Source of the DNA: Sphaerosporella brunnea
Lineage: Eukaryota > Ascomycota > Pezizomycetes > Pezizales > Pyronemataceae
Length of the DNA: 64,000 bases
Assembly (NCBI GenBank): GCA_008704415.1
Contig: VXIS01000044.1
Span: 62,001 to 126,000 of the forward strand
Direction of reading: 5' to 3'
Shown here in pieces: positions 33,801 to 45,451 of the stretch. Position numbers and translations under genes: made by a program. The notes under the pieces are model-generated. The model made no database searches. It was given only the letters and a program-made list of their open reading frames with translations, and was not told the DNA's origin. Each line of letters opens with the position of its first letter. The stretch's first letter is position 1.

Positions 33801-35132
33801 ATGAGCACAACGACGCTGACGTTCACGTTGACGCCGACGTCCATCGGGCGAATCCACGACGCGCTCAGCTGCCTCTCCAAATTCAGCAACGAGATATCGC
33901 TGATCGCGTCGTCGACGCAGCTGACGCTGTCAGCGCTGAACTCTACCAAAAGCGCGTACACGGCCGCGCACCTGCAAGCAGCGCGTTTCTTCAGCGAATA
34001 CGCCTACCAGGGCGCGCAGTCGCAGTTCTCGTGCCGGCTGCAGACGAAGGCGCTGCTGTCGGTGTTCCGGCAGCGGATGGGCGAGGGCCGGGATAAGGGG
34101 ACGGCGATCCAGCGGTGCGAAGTTCGGCTCCACAACAGCGGGCGGCGGCAGCGGCTGCAGGTGCGGCTGCACTGCGCCAACGGCGTGCTGAAGACGTACC
34201 AGCTCACGTACGAGGAGGTGGACGTGGTGGCGGCGCTGTTCGACCGCGGCAGCTGCCGGCAGCGCTGGCGCATCGCGGCCGCACTGCTCAAAGAGTACAT
34301 TGAGCATTTCGGGCCACGGGCGGAGCAGATTGAGATCTCGTCTGCGTCTCGATCCGGCCGTGCCGCGTTCACGAGCTTTACAGAGAAGCTGACGGATGGG
34401 CGGGAGATATTGCGGCTGCCGCTGCAGACCAGCGTGGCGATCGACACGTCCGACTTCGAGGTGTTCGACGTCGACGACGGCGTCAGCATCGCCGTGAGCC
34501 TGAAGGACTTCAAGGCGATCGCTAACTATGCTGGTACATTGGACGTGCCGGTGGAGGCCTTCTATTCCCAGCCCGGAAAGCCGATGCAGATAGGCTATGT
34601 GCGCGACGGGGTGGATATGGAGTTTACGCTGATGACGGCGTCGCGGACGAGCCAGCCGTCAGCGGCGATGGGAAAGATCGAGCCGCGGGTACGGCAGGAG
34701 ATCGTGCAGAGGCTGCCATCGCAGAGTCAGGCCCCGCCTTCTTCTCCTCCCTCTTCTTCCCGCCAGTCTCAACCCGCCCCCCAGACTCCTCCTCCACCAC
34801 CACCACAGCCCCGCTCCCTAACAGAAAGCACCGACTCCTCGCTCTACCGTCTCCCGACGCCCCGGCCAGCACCACCCGCCGAACCTCCGCTGTTCCTAAA
34901 CTACTCCTCTGCCGAGGACGATGACGAAGAGTCTGCAGGGATGGGCACGGCGCTTGAATATGAGCGCGGAGACTTCCAGCTGGGATGGAACACCGGACAA
35001 GAGGCTGGGGCGGCGAGAGCCAGCAACAAAAGGGTCATTGAGGATTTTGAGGATTCTGAGGAGGAGTCGGAAGATGATGGAGTGGGACCGACACAGCAAA
35101 CAGGGTACGTGCCGAAGGGATTGTTCGATTGA
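33801..35132 (+). CDS. rad9: DNA damage checkpoint protein Rad9 (9-1-1 clamp)
   Basis: Subunit of the Rad9-Rad1-Hus1 clamp that loads at damaged DNA and activates ATR-family checkpoint signalling in the nucleus. A single exon of 443 residues. Residues about 1-270 form the two PCNA-like folds (IGRIHDALSCLSKFSNEISL, then SAYTAAHLQAARFFSEY, FSCRLQTKALLSVFR, FKAIANYAG, MQIGYVRDG.DMEFTLM). The C-terminal 170 residues are a Pro/Ser-rich, then acidic tail, matching the phosphorylated regulatory tail of the family. The length is normal for fungi. The ATG at 33801 is the first, and the start MSTTTLTFTL is of the expected type. It is convergent with the TFIIE beta gene, 267 bp apart. Confidence 0.9.
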   Translation: MSTTTLTFTLTPTSIGRIHDALSCLSKFSNEISLIASSTQLTLSALNSTKSAYTAAHLQAARFFSEYAYQGAQSQFSCRLQTKALLSVFRQRMGEGRDKGTAIQRCEVRLHNSGRRQRLQVRLHCANGVLKTYQLTYEEVDVVAALFDRGSCRQRWRIAAALLKEYIEHFGPRAEQIEISSASRSGRAAFTSFTEKLTDGREILRLPLQTSVAIDTSDFEVFDVDDGVSIAVSLKDFKAIANYAGTLDVPVEAFYSQPGKPMQIGYVRDGVDMEFTLMTASRTSQPSAAMGKIEPRVRQEIVQRLPSQSQAPPSSPPSSSRQSQPAPQTPPPPPPQPRSLTESTDSSLYRLPTPRPAPPAEPPLFLNYSSAEDDDEESAGMGTALEYERGDFQLGWNTGQEAGAARASNKRVIEDFEDSEEESEDDGVGPTQQTGYVPKGLFD

Positions 35133-35399
35133 TCCATAATCTCGTGAGAAGTATGTAATGAAGCTAGTAATTATCCATCTATATTAGAGCAAATGAACAG
35201 AGCGAGCACACACATCTGGTGTCATAGCTCCCATTCATTCCGCATTATCATCATCTAGAGTTACAATTTGCCAAAGCATCTCTATCTAACCTCTCAGCCT
35301 CTGCGGCCCGCCAGAGAGAGAGAATGAATTTTGTAAAACGCCCCGTATTAACCCCCCAACAGAAACAAACCATTCACACTGAATGAAACACACCAGCGC

Positions 35400-36257
35400 C
35401 TACTTCCTAAGATCCTTCGAGTCCTTAAGAATATCGCTCATGTGGACGTTCGACACCTTGCCCTTCCTATTGACCGCCCTCTTCCTCCTCGCCGTCTTCT
35501 TGACCTCAACCTTCAGCGTCGACAGGTCGACGGTCGCCGACCTCATGCCCTTCCTCTCCAGATCACCGACCAGCTCCATAGCCGGCGGGATCTTGATGCC
35601 AAACCACATCCCACCAAACTCGGCGTCAACGTCCGAATTCAAGCTTTTGTCATTCCCCCAGATAATTCTCGGCTGATTTTCCTTCTTTGTCCTGAGGACG
35701 AGTATCTCGCCACTCGCCTCGAGGGTATCGATCGCGTCGATAGCGCCCGCCCAGCCCTCCTTCAGCTCCTTGACCGGCAGACCGAGCGCAGTACTCTGGC
35801 GCTGCAGGAACGCCAGCAGGTCCGTCTTCGATCGTATATTGTGCAACGGACGGAACTCGAGCGTGTCGTTTTCGGCCGAATAGTAGATGCGCGGGTTCTT
35901 GTTCTCTTTGAGGACCGTGAACACCTCCGAGGTGAGCGGCAGGCTGAGATATGACGCCACCTCGCTAATCCGCAGGGCCCGCTCTTTCTCTTTGAGGTAT
36001 TGCTGCGCGTGCACGACTTGCGTCATCAGGTGCTGCCCCCCCAGCGTCGACAGCGACGGCTGCGTGTACACCTGTGCGGCGGGCGCTGTGGCGGGGGTGA
36101 CGATGCGTTTGCGCTTGGTGGTCGAGGCGCCATTATTGTTACTGGTTGGGGGCGGTGGTGGTGGCGGGTTGTTTACAGGCTTGGGACGAGACGGGAAGAG
36201 GTTCGCGGCGGAGGTGAGGGAGGACTTGAAGGCGTCGGCCGAGCGCTGGAGCGACAT
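35400..36257 (-). CDS. TFA2: Transcription initiation factor TFIIE beta subunit
   Basis: Small subunit of TFIIE, which recruits TFIIH to the RNA polymerase II pre-initiation complex. It reads as 285 residues from MSLQRSADAFKSSL; the frame is open to 36308, giving 17 more residues. A basic, Pro-rich N-terminus with KRKR precedes the TFIIE-beta winged-helix core (LMTQVVHAQQYLKEKERAL.ISEVASYL, NPRIYYSAENDTLEFRPLHNIRSKTDLLAFLQ). A second winged helix follows (LKEGWAGAIDAIDTLE..GEILVLRTK). The segment WFGIKIPPAMELVGDLERKGM and a basic C-terminus KKTARRKRAVNRKGKVSN complete the family pattern. No intron. It lies 353 bp downstream of the BMS1 stop-codon side, in the same orientation as BMS1. Confidence 0.9.
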   Translation of the reverse strand: MSLQRSADAFKSSLTSAANLFPSRPKPVNNPPPPPPPTSNNNGASTTKRKRIVTPATAPAAQVYTQPSLSTLGGQHLMTQVVHAQQYLKEKERALRISEVASYLSLPLTSEVFTVLKENKNPRIYYSAENDTLEFRPLHNIRSKTDLLAFLQRQSTALGLPVKELKEGWAGAIDAIDTLEASGEILVLRTKKENQPRIIWGNDKSLNSDVDAEFGGMWFGIKIPPAMELVGDLERKGMRSATVDLSTLKVEVKKTARRKRAVNRKGKVSNVHMSDILKDSKDLRK

Positions 36258-36610
36258 TGTGGTGCGGTGCTGTTCGCTCGTCGACGAGATATAGTATTGC
36301 GGTGGCAAAATAGGATTTGGGAATGAGCTGAAGATGGTTGTCGAGAGTACCTAAGTAGGCGGCGGCTGCTTGGTTGAGGTGGGAGGGTTGAATTGAAGTT
36401 CGTTGTTCAAGTTGTTCAAGGGAGCTTCGCAGAGCTGCAATGACAAGCCTTGTCTTGGCTTCGGGTCACAAAGCGTCACTCTGCATCACCCAGACCGCAC
36501 AACTCGAATGGCATATACTCTACAAACTCCAAACCCCAACAAATTCAAGACTTTTAACCATCCAGACACTATATACCCCGCAAATCATTAATATGTACAG
36601 AAAAACAAGC

Positions 36611-39600
36611 CTACTCCGCCTTTGACCGCTTTCCTCTGCCGCCCTGTCCATCGCTCTTCCTTTTCCTGCCCTCCCTGGCCCAGTACTCATCCCTCTCCCT
36701 CTTTTCTCTCGCCTGCTTCTTCTCCAAGCTCTCCTCGACCTTCTTGATGTGCTTCTTCTTGGCCTCTTCCTTCTTCGCCTTGCGCTTGGCAACCTTCTCC
36801 TTGTCCAGGGTCAGGACCTTCTGCAGCAAGTCCCTGGCGCGACTCTCCTCCTTTGTCAACATCACCGCGCGCGTGGCCAGATAACCCTTCTTCTTCTGCG
36901 GCTTCATGGCCATGATCTGGCTCTTGAACGGCAATTCCTTCTGGACAGCCTTTGGCACACGCAGCGGGTTGAAGCGGCGGGTCTGGCGCTCGATGGGGCG
37001 GTAGGTAGAGTTTGCGACGTTGGGAGCAGAGAGGCCGTGTTCTGCGCGTACCTCTCCGGTGATGCGCATTCCGCGCCACTCCTTTCCTTCGCTGGACTCG
37101 AGCAGGTTGGTGACGGGGTTGTAGTAGGTGCGTGGCTTGACGGGGTACCATGCGCGCAGGAAGACGATGTCGCTCATCAAGATTTTGTCTTCGAAGGTGG
37201 CACGGTAGTGGCCTTCCTTGTCCGACAAGGCACGTTTGATTTGACCTCGGACTCCCGAGACGGTGCGGATCGCGGCGCCCTCGAACTTGGCGATTTCGAG
37301 TGACGAGGTGAACATGTCCTTGATGAAGGCCGTGTTCTTGAAGATCTTGTACGGGACACCCGTGAGCTTGAGCTTCTTGACGATGTCGGTGCTCTGGTCA
37401 ACATTGAGGACGACTCCGGTTGCTGCTACTCGGAAACCGGGAGTTTTGTTGTGCAAAGACTGCACCGCGCAGAAGCCGGTGTTGGGAGCGATGAGCGGCC
37501 CGTAGAAAGTACCGAAACAGTGCATGTGCTCAGGTGTGTATTTGAGCATCCGGTTCCGAGTACGGGAATCGGAGGTGGAGTAGATAGGGATACTCTGGAA
37601 TCGCCTCCAACCGAGTGAAAATATAAGAGGATCATTGGTCTTGAGGATCTTCTTGTGCCATCGATGCCTCTTGATTCTGACCTGCAAGAATCCGAACCGA
37701 TCTTCGGTGGGCGTGAGACCTCCGGCGATGATGGGATACTTCGGGTCGAAGTGAGTGACGAACTCGCAGGGCATATTGGCTAGGACGACACGTGCGTATG
37801 TGCCAGCCCTGTATCCCTCAACCTTGAGCCTCATGCTCTCGTCCATCTCCCCGAACTCGGCCTGGTTGACAGCAAGCTGCTTGGCGATCTTTGCCTTCTG
37901 CGCATCATACCAGTCGTCCTCACCGAATTCTTGATCATTGTCATCGCGCATCCCAGCTTTGTCGTTGTTGAGACCTTCCCGATCCTCTTCCTCGAATCTT
38001 AGCCGAAGCTCTTCCTTTTTCCGGGCGTTGCGTGCACGCTCAGCTTCTAGAGAGTCTTCCTCCGTCTCCTTCTTATCTTGCTCCTCATCTTCACCAGACG
38101 ACCTTTCATCACCGTCCCCACCCGCGCCTCCATGGACCTCTCCAGTCTCCAGGTCCTCAAACACACCGTTGCCCTCATCGTCATCGTCGTCAAAGCCGCC
38201 AAACTCGGCATCCTCATCTTCCTCTCCCTCTTCTTTCTCGTCGAGGAGGTTGGCAGTGATGAATTTTCGACGGAGAGCCTCCAAAGCATCATCCTCGCTC
38301 CACTTTTGCTCCAGCTTCTCCAAGTCATAACGAGGTAGTGTTCGGTCAGCGATGAAGATGTTGTCTTCTTCGTCCTGGTTGTCGGCCTTCTTGAAGAAAT
38401 CATCGTCGTCCTCATCCTCTTCATCCTCTTCATCTTTCGTAACAGTGTTCCCCTTCCATTTCGAGATAGCTTCTGCTGGAGATATACTGTCATCGTAGAG
38501 GTATCGAGTGAGATCCTGTATTCGACCGCTACCGGTTCGAGACTGGAGCCACTGTTCTCGTGCGTTCTCCGCCATGTTCTCTTTCCACCGAGGTTCCTCA
38601 TCATCATCTGAGTCATCCTCGATATCCCGGTCATCCAGCTCAACATCTGACCGGTCAGATACCGAGCCCAGGTCAGAATCACTGTCCGCAAATTGGAGTT
38701 CTTCCTTGCCGGTGACTTCATCATCATTTCGGAAGGCACGTCCCGTTTTCCGCCGCACAGTAGCCTCGTCATCTTCCTCTTCTTCAGCCGAGTCGTAATC
38801 ATCGTTCTCATCCTCCTCGTCGTCCAGCATTTCCTCGTCTTCATCGGCCGCTTTGCTGTCTGGCATCCGCACTGTGCGCTTGTATGCTCGCCCCGTGTTC
38901 CCGAGCTCTGGCTCTTCCCCTTCCTCAGTAACTTTGTGCAGAACGTCACCGCCAGCGAACAGCTGAACACCCTTCTGGCCGAATTCATCCTTCTTCCCCT
39001 TCTGCAGGCTGACAACCAAGCGCTCTCCCTCTCCCAGTTCCTCGCCCTCCTTGAAGTTCTGCGACGGAACGTTGATGTAGACCGCATCCTTGTCCACCAA
39101 GACACCACCGACATCGCTCATGGGCGCGTACAGCAGCTTCTGCTTCTCTCCCAGCCTTTTCCGGCCCTTACCTTCCGCCTGAGTTCTGTAGGGGGTGGGA
39201 CATGGGTCTGGGAGCGCCTCGACGCTGGCGACATTGAGATCGCCGACACCGGGGATGTGTACTCTTGCGCCCTCCGCGGGGAAGTTGAGACCACGGACAT
39301 AACCGTACAGGGCCACGGTGCGATCGCACTTGTCGTCGTCCTCTATCTTCACCGGGTCTGTCAGATCGACCATGCGGTCTGCAAGCATGTAGAAATGCGA
39401 GTTCCTCCAGATAATTGGGCGGGGGTTCTTCATGACCGAGACGAATCTAGAGAGATTGTGGATTTCGCGGTCCGGGTATCTGCCGTTGATGACACCGGAC
39501 AGGTAGAACAGTTTCGCACCGTTGTAAAGCTCCGACCAGAACCTGTTCTTTAACCGCTTCTTTTGCGCGCGAAGCATGGACTGGCTTTTGAACAGATCCA

Positions 39601-40263
39601 AATGCGTCAGGATTCCAAAGACATTACTGGGCATACCGTGCGGCGCAAGGATGTTCAGGAACTCCATCGTCTCCATTTCAAAGCCATAGTTTCCATCGAT
39701 CAGCAGCAGCACGTAGTCTGCGATCTTGGCCACATCGATCATCGATGCCAGAGAGTTGTCGCATTCTAAGAACGTAAGGCGCCGACGCTTGCCGGAGACC
39801 ACAGTGATCGGACCTTGGATCGTGGTCAGGGTGTGCTTGCTGTAGCGCTTCACCAGCGATTTGATTAGGGTGGTTTTTCCGACGCCGGGAGGACCGACGA
39901 CGGAGACGATCACGGGTGGGGCTTCTTCGGGGAGACGGTCCACCTATGGGAGGGAGATAGGTTAGCTGCGCAGTGGTGGCAGGACGGAGGGCTCGTACGA
40001 TTGGGACGTGTAGCCGTTTTTCTTTGACCTGAGACACACATTCACGTCAGCGATCACTGTTACGGAAATCGGAACGGATATGAATACATCATGAGAGCGA
40101 GAGGCCTGTTTCTGAAGTTTTCCTGGGTTCGCGAACGAAAATGCCTTCGGATTCTGGCCTGCCGCGGCTGTTAGCCGATTCCAAAGCTTGAGTGTCCAGG
40201 GGAATTACCGGAGTGCTTCTTCTTCTCCTTCGCCGCTCTGTGCGGCCTGTTCGACTGATCCAT
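36611..40263 (-). CDS. BMS1: Ribosome biogenesis GTPase Bms1
   Basis: Nucleolar GTPase of the SSU processome, required for 40S subunit assembly and for recruiting the Rcl1 endonuclease. Four exons: 40263..40209, 40167..40088, 40028..39999 and 39943..36611 (introns 41, 59 and 55 nt) give 1,165 residues. The start MDQSNRPHRAAKEKKKHS and the NPKAFSFANPGKLQKQASRS segment are typical of Bms1. The GTPase domain has the P-loop VVGPPGVGKTTLIKS (about 70-85) and LTHLDLFK. Long acidic stretches follow in the middle (about 420-720). The conserved C-terminal region holds FGFLQVRIKRHRWHKK, HCFGTFYGPL, FKNTAFIKDMF and VRGQIKRAL. A basic tail with lysine/arginine repeats ends the protein. A start at 39943 would be GTG and would lose the conserved N-terminus. 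It is head-to-head with mS45. Confidence 0.93.
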
Positions 40264-40467
40264 ATTGTCGGAGTTGGGTATTGAAGGTGGAAATCCTTCA
40301 GCGACACGCCCCAGAGTAACTTTTTTTCGCGACGCAAATTTACCCGGCGCCTGCTCATCCCACGCGGGACCACGCCAAACCATCCCGAAAGAAAAAAAGA
40401 ACTTCAGCCCACAAGAAGCAGACGAGAAGAGAAGAGAGCTTAGCTCCCCCGGACTCCTCCCCCCACG
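40264..40467. promoter_or_regulatory. Shared promoter region, BMS1 / mS45
   Basis: 204 bp separate the two start codons. No TATA box is obvious. The short spacing suggests a bidirectional promoter for a cytosolic ribosome assembly factor and a mitochondrial ribosomal protein; this is inference from spacing. Confidence 0.55.
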
Positions 40468-41530
40468 ATGCCGCCGCGGATACGACTCCCGACCACCGTC
40501 GCCGCTCCATCACGAAGAGCCGCCCTGACTTCGCCCGCTGCCCGTCGAACCCTCTCCACCACTCCCGCCCGCCGCGCCCGAGAGAGCGGCGACGCCGAGG
40601 ATGACAACGTCAAGTTCGACAAAAACAAGCAGGCCGTAGAGAACTTCAAGAGCTGGCTGCGCGGCCCCGGAGAGAACTTCAAGAAGCCGCTCTACTATGA
40701 GATGAACTACATTTCCTCGTACGACCGCAAGACGTGGCAGCGTGTCGGTACCGACAAGGACAGGATGAACATCCCGTTCCCGCTCAACCCCGCGTTCCGC
40801 TCTCACCCCGTGCTCAGCGAGGAGCTGAAGGAGGAGATCTACTTGCGCATCATGGGCAGCGGCAGGAGCGTGCGCTCGGTCAGTGCTGAGCTCGGAGTGG
40901 GCTTGGAGCGCGTGGCGGCGGTGACGCGGCTGAAGGCGGTGGAGAAGCAGTGGATCGCCGAGGTATGAATTGAGGGCCGTGTCTTGGTTGGGAGCGGGCC
41001 TGCTGCTGACATCGACACAGGGCAAACCAATCGCTACCTACCTTACCAAAGCACTGCACATGATGCTCCCCGTCACCAAGCTCGTGGCCGAGGGTGAGAT
41101 CCAGCCCTTCCACGAGAACCTGCAGGACATCCCCTCGCACCCTCTGTCGCACCGTCAAGCCTTCGTCCCCGTCTCCGAGTCGCGTGTCTTCACTCGTGCC
41201 GACGCCGGAAAGGAGTTTGGCCTTCCACCCGCGGAGGAGGTGGTCCCTCACCCGGACCTTATCGAGCTGCACAGAGAGAAGTCCTACGGACTGGATCTGA
41301 ACGAGCGCATCGACAAACAGCGGGAGCGAGACAGGCGGGCGGCGGCGCGGCGCGAGGAGAGGGAGCGCAAGGCGAAGGCTAAGCGACGTGAAAGGGGACA
41401 GCTGATCGAGAAGGGACGCTGGGTGTGGAGGTTGAAGGAGGCGACTACCGGAGCTGTTGGACACCGGTATGGTGTGCCGCACGAGGACAGGAAGAAGGGA
41501 CAGATTAAGATTCCCACCAAGGTTTTGTAG
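40468..41530 (+). CDS. Mitochondrial small ribosomal subunit protein mS45 (Bot1 family)
   Basis: Component of the mitochondrial small ribosomal subunit (Bot1p/Mrps35 family, also called eukaryotic mitochondrial regulator protein). Exons 40468..40962 and 41021..41530 give 334 residues; the 58-nt intron is GT-AG. The N-terminus is Arg/Ala/Ser-rich with no acidic residues (a mitochondrial presequence) and includes the cleavage-like RRTLSTTPARR. The core has WLRGPGENFKKPLYYEMNYI, PFPLNPAFRSHPVLSEELKE, SVRSVSAELGVGLERVAAVT and LKAVEKQWIAEGKPIA. The C-terminal third is rich in Arg, Lys and Glu (ERDRRAAARREERERKAKAK). The family pattern and length agree. It ends 152 bp from the convergent SEC17 gene. 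Confidence 0.85.
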
Positions 41531-41682
41531 AGCGGAGTGGAGGTAGATCTACGTGTAAAATATGCCATCGAATACACTGTAACTGCAGCAGTATCGAATT
41601 GAGTGCCAACAGCCAATATTCGCTCTGCTCCAAAGCAATCGATAACGCTATCCAGTCATATTCATTCATCAACCCAAGGGCA

Positions 41683-42822
41683 TTAAGAAAGGTCAACCTC
41701 CCCATCATCGCCCACAGGTCCCTGTGGCGGCGGGGCATCGGGAGACCAGCCTGTCGCAGCGACGGCAGGCGGAGGACGAGCGGCCTGGATCTGAGCTGCA
41801 CAGCCCGTCAGCGAAAGCTCAATTGGAGAGAGAGAGAGACCTACTGTTCTTGATGTGCAGGAACAGCTGCACCTTCCACTTGTCCAGTTCACTGACCTGG
41901 CTGTACTGGAACAAGTGCTCCGAGAAGCCTTCTGCATCGCCCGACTCTATGGCACCGATCAAATTCTGCAGCAGAATGTATTCCCTCTGGTTAGGGAAGT
42001 TCATGTCGATCTCAACGTAGCTCTGCAGCGCCCTCTTGGTTGTCGCCACGTCCTATTTCGAGTCCCGTCAGCTCTCTCCCCTGGACTCGGATGTGTAGTT
42101 CGTGATATCCTCCCGTGGAAGAACTCACCCCAGTGCAGAGATGGCAGATCGCCGCTTTGAAAAAATACTCCTTCAAGCTCCACTTCATCAAGTTGTTGCT
42201 AGCCGAGCTCTTTGCGACCTCCTCGTACCGATCCACCGCCCTCCTGTAGTCCCCAGCAAGCGCCGCATTATCTGCCACCTTCAAAAACATCTTATTCGCC
42301 ATCTGGGCCGAGCCCTCGACCTTGTACCAAGTGCCGGCCTGTTCATATGCCTCGACCGCACCGGCCGCATCACCAGCCTTCTCCAAAATCTCAGCCAACT
42401 TCTCCTCCCAGCTCGCGGCGCGTCTAAAGTTGCCCTTGCTGGTGTAATGGATGATCGCGCCCTTCAGCAGCCTAGCAGCACTGGTCGCGTCCTCCGGCAA
42501 CAGGTCCGGCTTCGCGGTGTAGCACTGTGACGCCTGGACGAGCGAATTGGCGGCATCGTCGGGCTCTCCAATCTCGGTCTGTAGCTGCGCTGCGCGCTCG
42601 AGGATGCGCGCCGCCTGGTCGTACGATTGTCGCGCCTTGAACCCGTTCGCCGCGCGCACATACTCGTTGGCGCAGTCCTCGAGCTTCTCTTTGCGGCTGC
42701 CGAAGAGGTTGAAGCCGCCGCGCGCTGACTTTTCGAGGCTTTCGGCCTGCGGAGGTTAGTTATCCTTCTCCCCGCGGTCGAATGGTGGCTACCTTCTTGA
42801 GGATGGCGGCTGGGTCTTCCAT
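41683..42822 (-). CDS. SEC17: Alpha-SNAP, vesicular fusion protein Sec17
   Basis: Adaptor that links the AAA ATPase NSF/Sec18 to SNARE complexes for disassembly after membrane fusion. Four exons (42822..42793, 42746..42129, 42052..41845, 41795..41683) give 322 residues, a little longer than the usual ~290. The start MEDPAAILKKAESLEKSARG and FNLFGSRKEKLEDCANEY are diagnostic. TPR-like helical repeats follow (YDQAARILERAAQLQ, GDAAGAVEAYEQAGTWYKVE, DNAALAGDYRRAVDRYEEVA). LKEYFFKAAICHLCTGDVAT spans intron 2. The C-terminus after the last intron is Pro/Ala-rich and ends GEVDLS, close to the acidic-hydrophobic end that stimulates Sec18. Introns are 46, 76 and 49 nt. Confidence 0.92.
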
Positions 42823-42983
42823 GTTGGGGGTATGTGTGTTTGTTGTGCGCGGAGGAGATGTTCGTGCAGGTATTCCAGAGCTCCGATGGATGATGATGTG
42901 ATGGGTGTGAGACAGCTCGCTTCTCACGCGCCAACACCCAAAAAATTTCCCGCGCTTCACTCAGCAACCAAAAACCCAAAGAA
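42823..42983. promoter_or_regulatory. Shared promoter region, SEC17 / IPI3
   Basis: 161 bp between the two ATG codons, which are transcribed divergently. Probably a compact bidirectional promoter; inferred from spacing only. Confidence 0.55.
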
Positions 42984-44422
42984 ATGCTGACCGAAACTCT
43001 TCTGCTGGGCACATATCGCACTCCCACCGACAGCACCGATGTCGCGAGCATATCTCTCTGCAACCTGCACAGCGGGGCTTCTCTCGCCAGCCAAAAGCGC
43101 TCTCACCCCTCGCACCGCGGCCTCGCAGCGACCAAAACCCACGTCTTCGCCCAGCAATCCGACAAGAGCGTCGTAAACGTGTACACGCTGCCCTCACTCA
43201 CTCTCGAGAGCGCAATCCCATTCCCAGAGGCGTTTACGGTCCTCTCCGCCTCGCCGTGCGGAAACTTCCTCGCTGCCGGAACGGAGGGGGGGAGGACGTA
43301 TGTCTGGGAGCTTGCGAGCGGACGGTTAGTCGCCACCCCGGCGAGCCATCTACAACGCATCACATCTTTGGCCTGGGCGCAGACGCAGCACCTGGTCGTC
43401 GGCAGCGAGGACACAAACGTCAGCGTGTGGAGTCTACCAGCACTGCTGGATACGCGCGGAGCAACGAGGACGGCGGAGAGAGTGCTGGATAGACACATCC
43501 ACGCCATCACCGCTGTTGCGGTTGGGGGCGCCAGCAGCGGAGGCCCAAGCGAGCTGTTGTTGACTGCCGCGCGGGATAGAAGCGTTATTGCTTGGGAGCT
43601 ACACACGGGCGCGCACCTACGCACGTTTCTACTGCCCGGGATCCCGCTGTGTCTTGCGGTCGACCCGGCGGAGCGCGCAGCGTACGTAGGGCTCGAAGAG
43701 GGCGGGGTGGTAGCCGTCGATTTCCACAGCCTAGATCGGGGGAGTGAACGTGGGCTGGGCGCGGAGCGGGGGAGAGATGTGCCGGTCACAGTCGAGGGGG
43801 AGATTTGGGGGGGCGAGGACACAGCGGAGGGTAGGGAAGTCATCAGCCTGGCCGTGAGCTATGAGGGCGGCGCCGTAGTGGCGGGAAACAAGCGCGGCGA
43901 GGTCGCGATATGGGATGTTGCCACTGGGTGTTTGTTCAAAAACCTCTGCCAGCTGAAAGGTACCTCCAAAAAAATCTCTCGCAAAATCTCTCGCTGATGG
44001 AATCAGCACCTGTCACCTCGATGATCCTACTCCCGCCAAGTGGCTTCACCAACACCCCCACCACCACCACCACCACCACCACCACGACGCTCCCGGTCCT
44101 GCCAAAGCCAAAATACGAATCCATCCTCGCCGCCACGTCGGCACAGACCTTCGATCCGGACAGCTACTCTCTGACACTTTCTCTCCCGCCTCTCAGCACG
44201 CCGAGCAGCACTTTCGGTCCCGAACATGACATGCAGATGATACTGCGCGGCGCGCAGGAAATGAACGCGTTCACCCCAGCAGGGGAACACAGGACTGAGC
44301 AGCTGGAGGAGGAGCTCGCGGCGCTGTATGATAGCTACGAGAGGCTGGCGGAGGTGCATCGGAAGACGTGGAAGGAGATGGTGGGAGCGATGTTGGAGGA
44401 GGAGGGTGAGAAACAGAGGTAG
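42984..44422 (+). CDS. IPI3: Pre-rRNA processing WD40 protein Ipi3 (WDR18 homologue)
   Basis: Subunit of the Rix1-Ipi1-Ipi3 complex, which acts in the nucleoplasm in ITS2 processing and pre-60S remodelling. Exons 42984..43959 and 44007..44422 give 463 residues; the 47-nt intron joins LCQLKG to APVTSM. WD40 repeats are visible (TVLSASPCGNFLAAGTEGGR.YVWELASGRL, ITSLAWAQTQHLVVGSEDTNVSVWS, LLLTAARDRSVIAWELHTG, GAVVAGNKRGEVAIWDV). The second exon starts with the PVTSMILLPPSGF segment expected for Ipi3, then a poly-Thr run, and ends in a coiled coil (LEEELAALYDSYERLAEVHR). Without the intron the frame would stop early in SRKISR. Confidence 0.88.
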
Positions 44423-45339
44423 AAGAAAATACAGAATAGAGCAGAACGACAGAGTGTGGAGCACATACTGTCGGCAATGCCACCCCCCCCCCCCCCGTTA
44501 TTGGGAATATTGTCACGATTAATTGGGGAGGTCCAAGTTGGCCGAGTGATATATTATGATCAAGCCACTCCCCTCCACGCTCCACAAACTAAAGAAACAG
44601 ATTCGAGTTCTATTAGCAGTAGTAAGTTACCCAAGGACGTCTGGTATCAACCACAGCCGGGTATTCGTACTCGTCGATAGTGAGTTGCGGCCAGGGGGTA
44701 TCGAAGTTCGGGTGGCTGCCAAGCGTGTGGGAGGTGGGAGTACTTCCCGGCCGCCGCCCCAGTGTCTGCCTTTCCATCAAGCTCCCCAAACCCGTCATCG
44801 CCAAAAGTCTCGGGTGAACTCAATCTACAATTCGAGCGGGGTCGAGGATGGATGAATGGGGATCGTTGCACCGAACTGAACTGAAAGCACGACCAACCAA
44901 CCAACCAACCAACCAAGCAGCCCCCCCCAAAATTTGGAATCAATTATCACCGCTTGGCCTCGTCTATAGGTAAGGCAAGCGAGGGATACTCACGAATCAT
45001 GACTGTGCGCTGTGGGATTAAGTGGGGATCGCCGCTGCTGCTGTTGCACATTTTGAAAGTTTGACAGAAATTCGGGCATTTTTGTCTTGAGTTCCCTCTC
45101 TCACCGGACACCGAGCGCTCTATTACCTAGGAAGCTCGAGGCACCCACATCAAAACAAAGTTTTATACCTCTCCCAAGCGCTCTAACGTTTACCTAAAAT
45201 TAGGTCATGTACCAGAATCGAAAGATACCTAATAGAAGCGTAATTATCGACCCCTAGGTACCTATATGTATCGTATAGGTATATAGACCACAAATTCACT
45301 CTTCAAGCCTCGTTACTGGGTTGAGCATCTAGACTTGGA

Positions 45340-45385
45340 ATGCCTAGAATCACTGATTGGCACTCGGTTTTATAGGCACTTGTAA
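45340..45385 (-). repeat. Dispersed repeat fragment, related to 47700-47740 and 48985-49020
   Basis: In reverse complement it reads tataaaaccgagtgccaatc followed by agtgat. The same block is at about 48993-49020 and, with a few changes, at 47712-47735. Confidence 0.6.
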
Positions 45386-45451
45386 CGCAACGTCTCAGGG
45401 AGTGAATTTTCCATTGGAAACCAGACCAAAATGATTAAAGGCTAATATATA

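Noticed and set aside
37938..38330. Plus-strand Ser-rich frame opposite BMS1
   Set aside because: It is the complement of the acidic Asp/Glu/Asp-rich part of BMS1, and its serine bias follows from that codon use.
36611..39943. BMS1 starting at 39943
   Set aside because: The first codon there is GTG, and the diagnostic Bms1 N-terminus is recovered only by three upstream exons starting at 40263.
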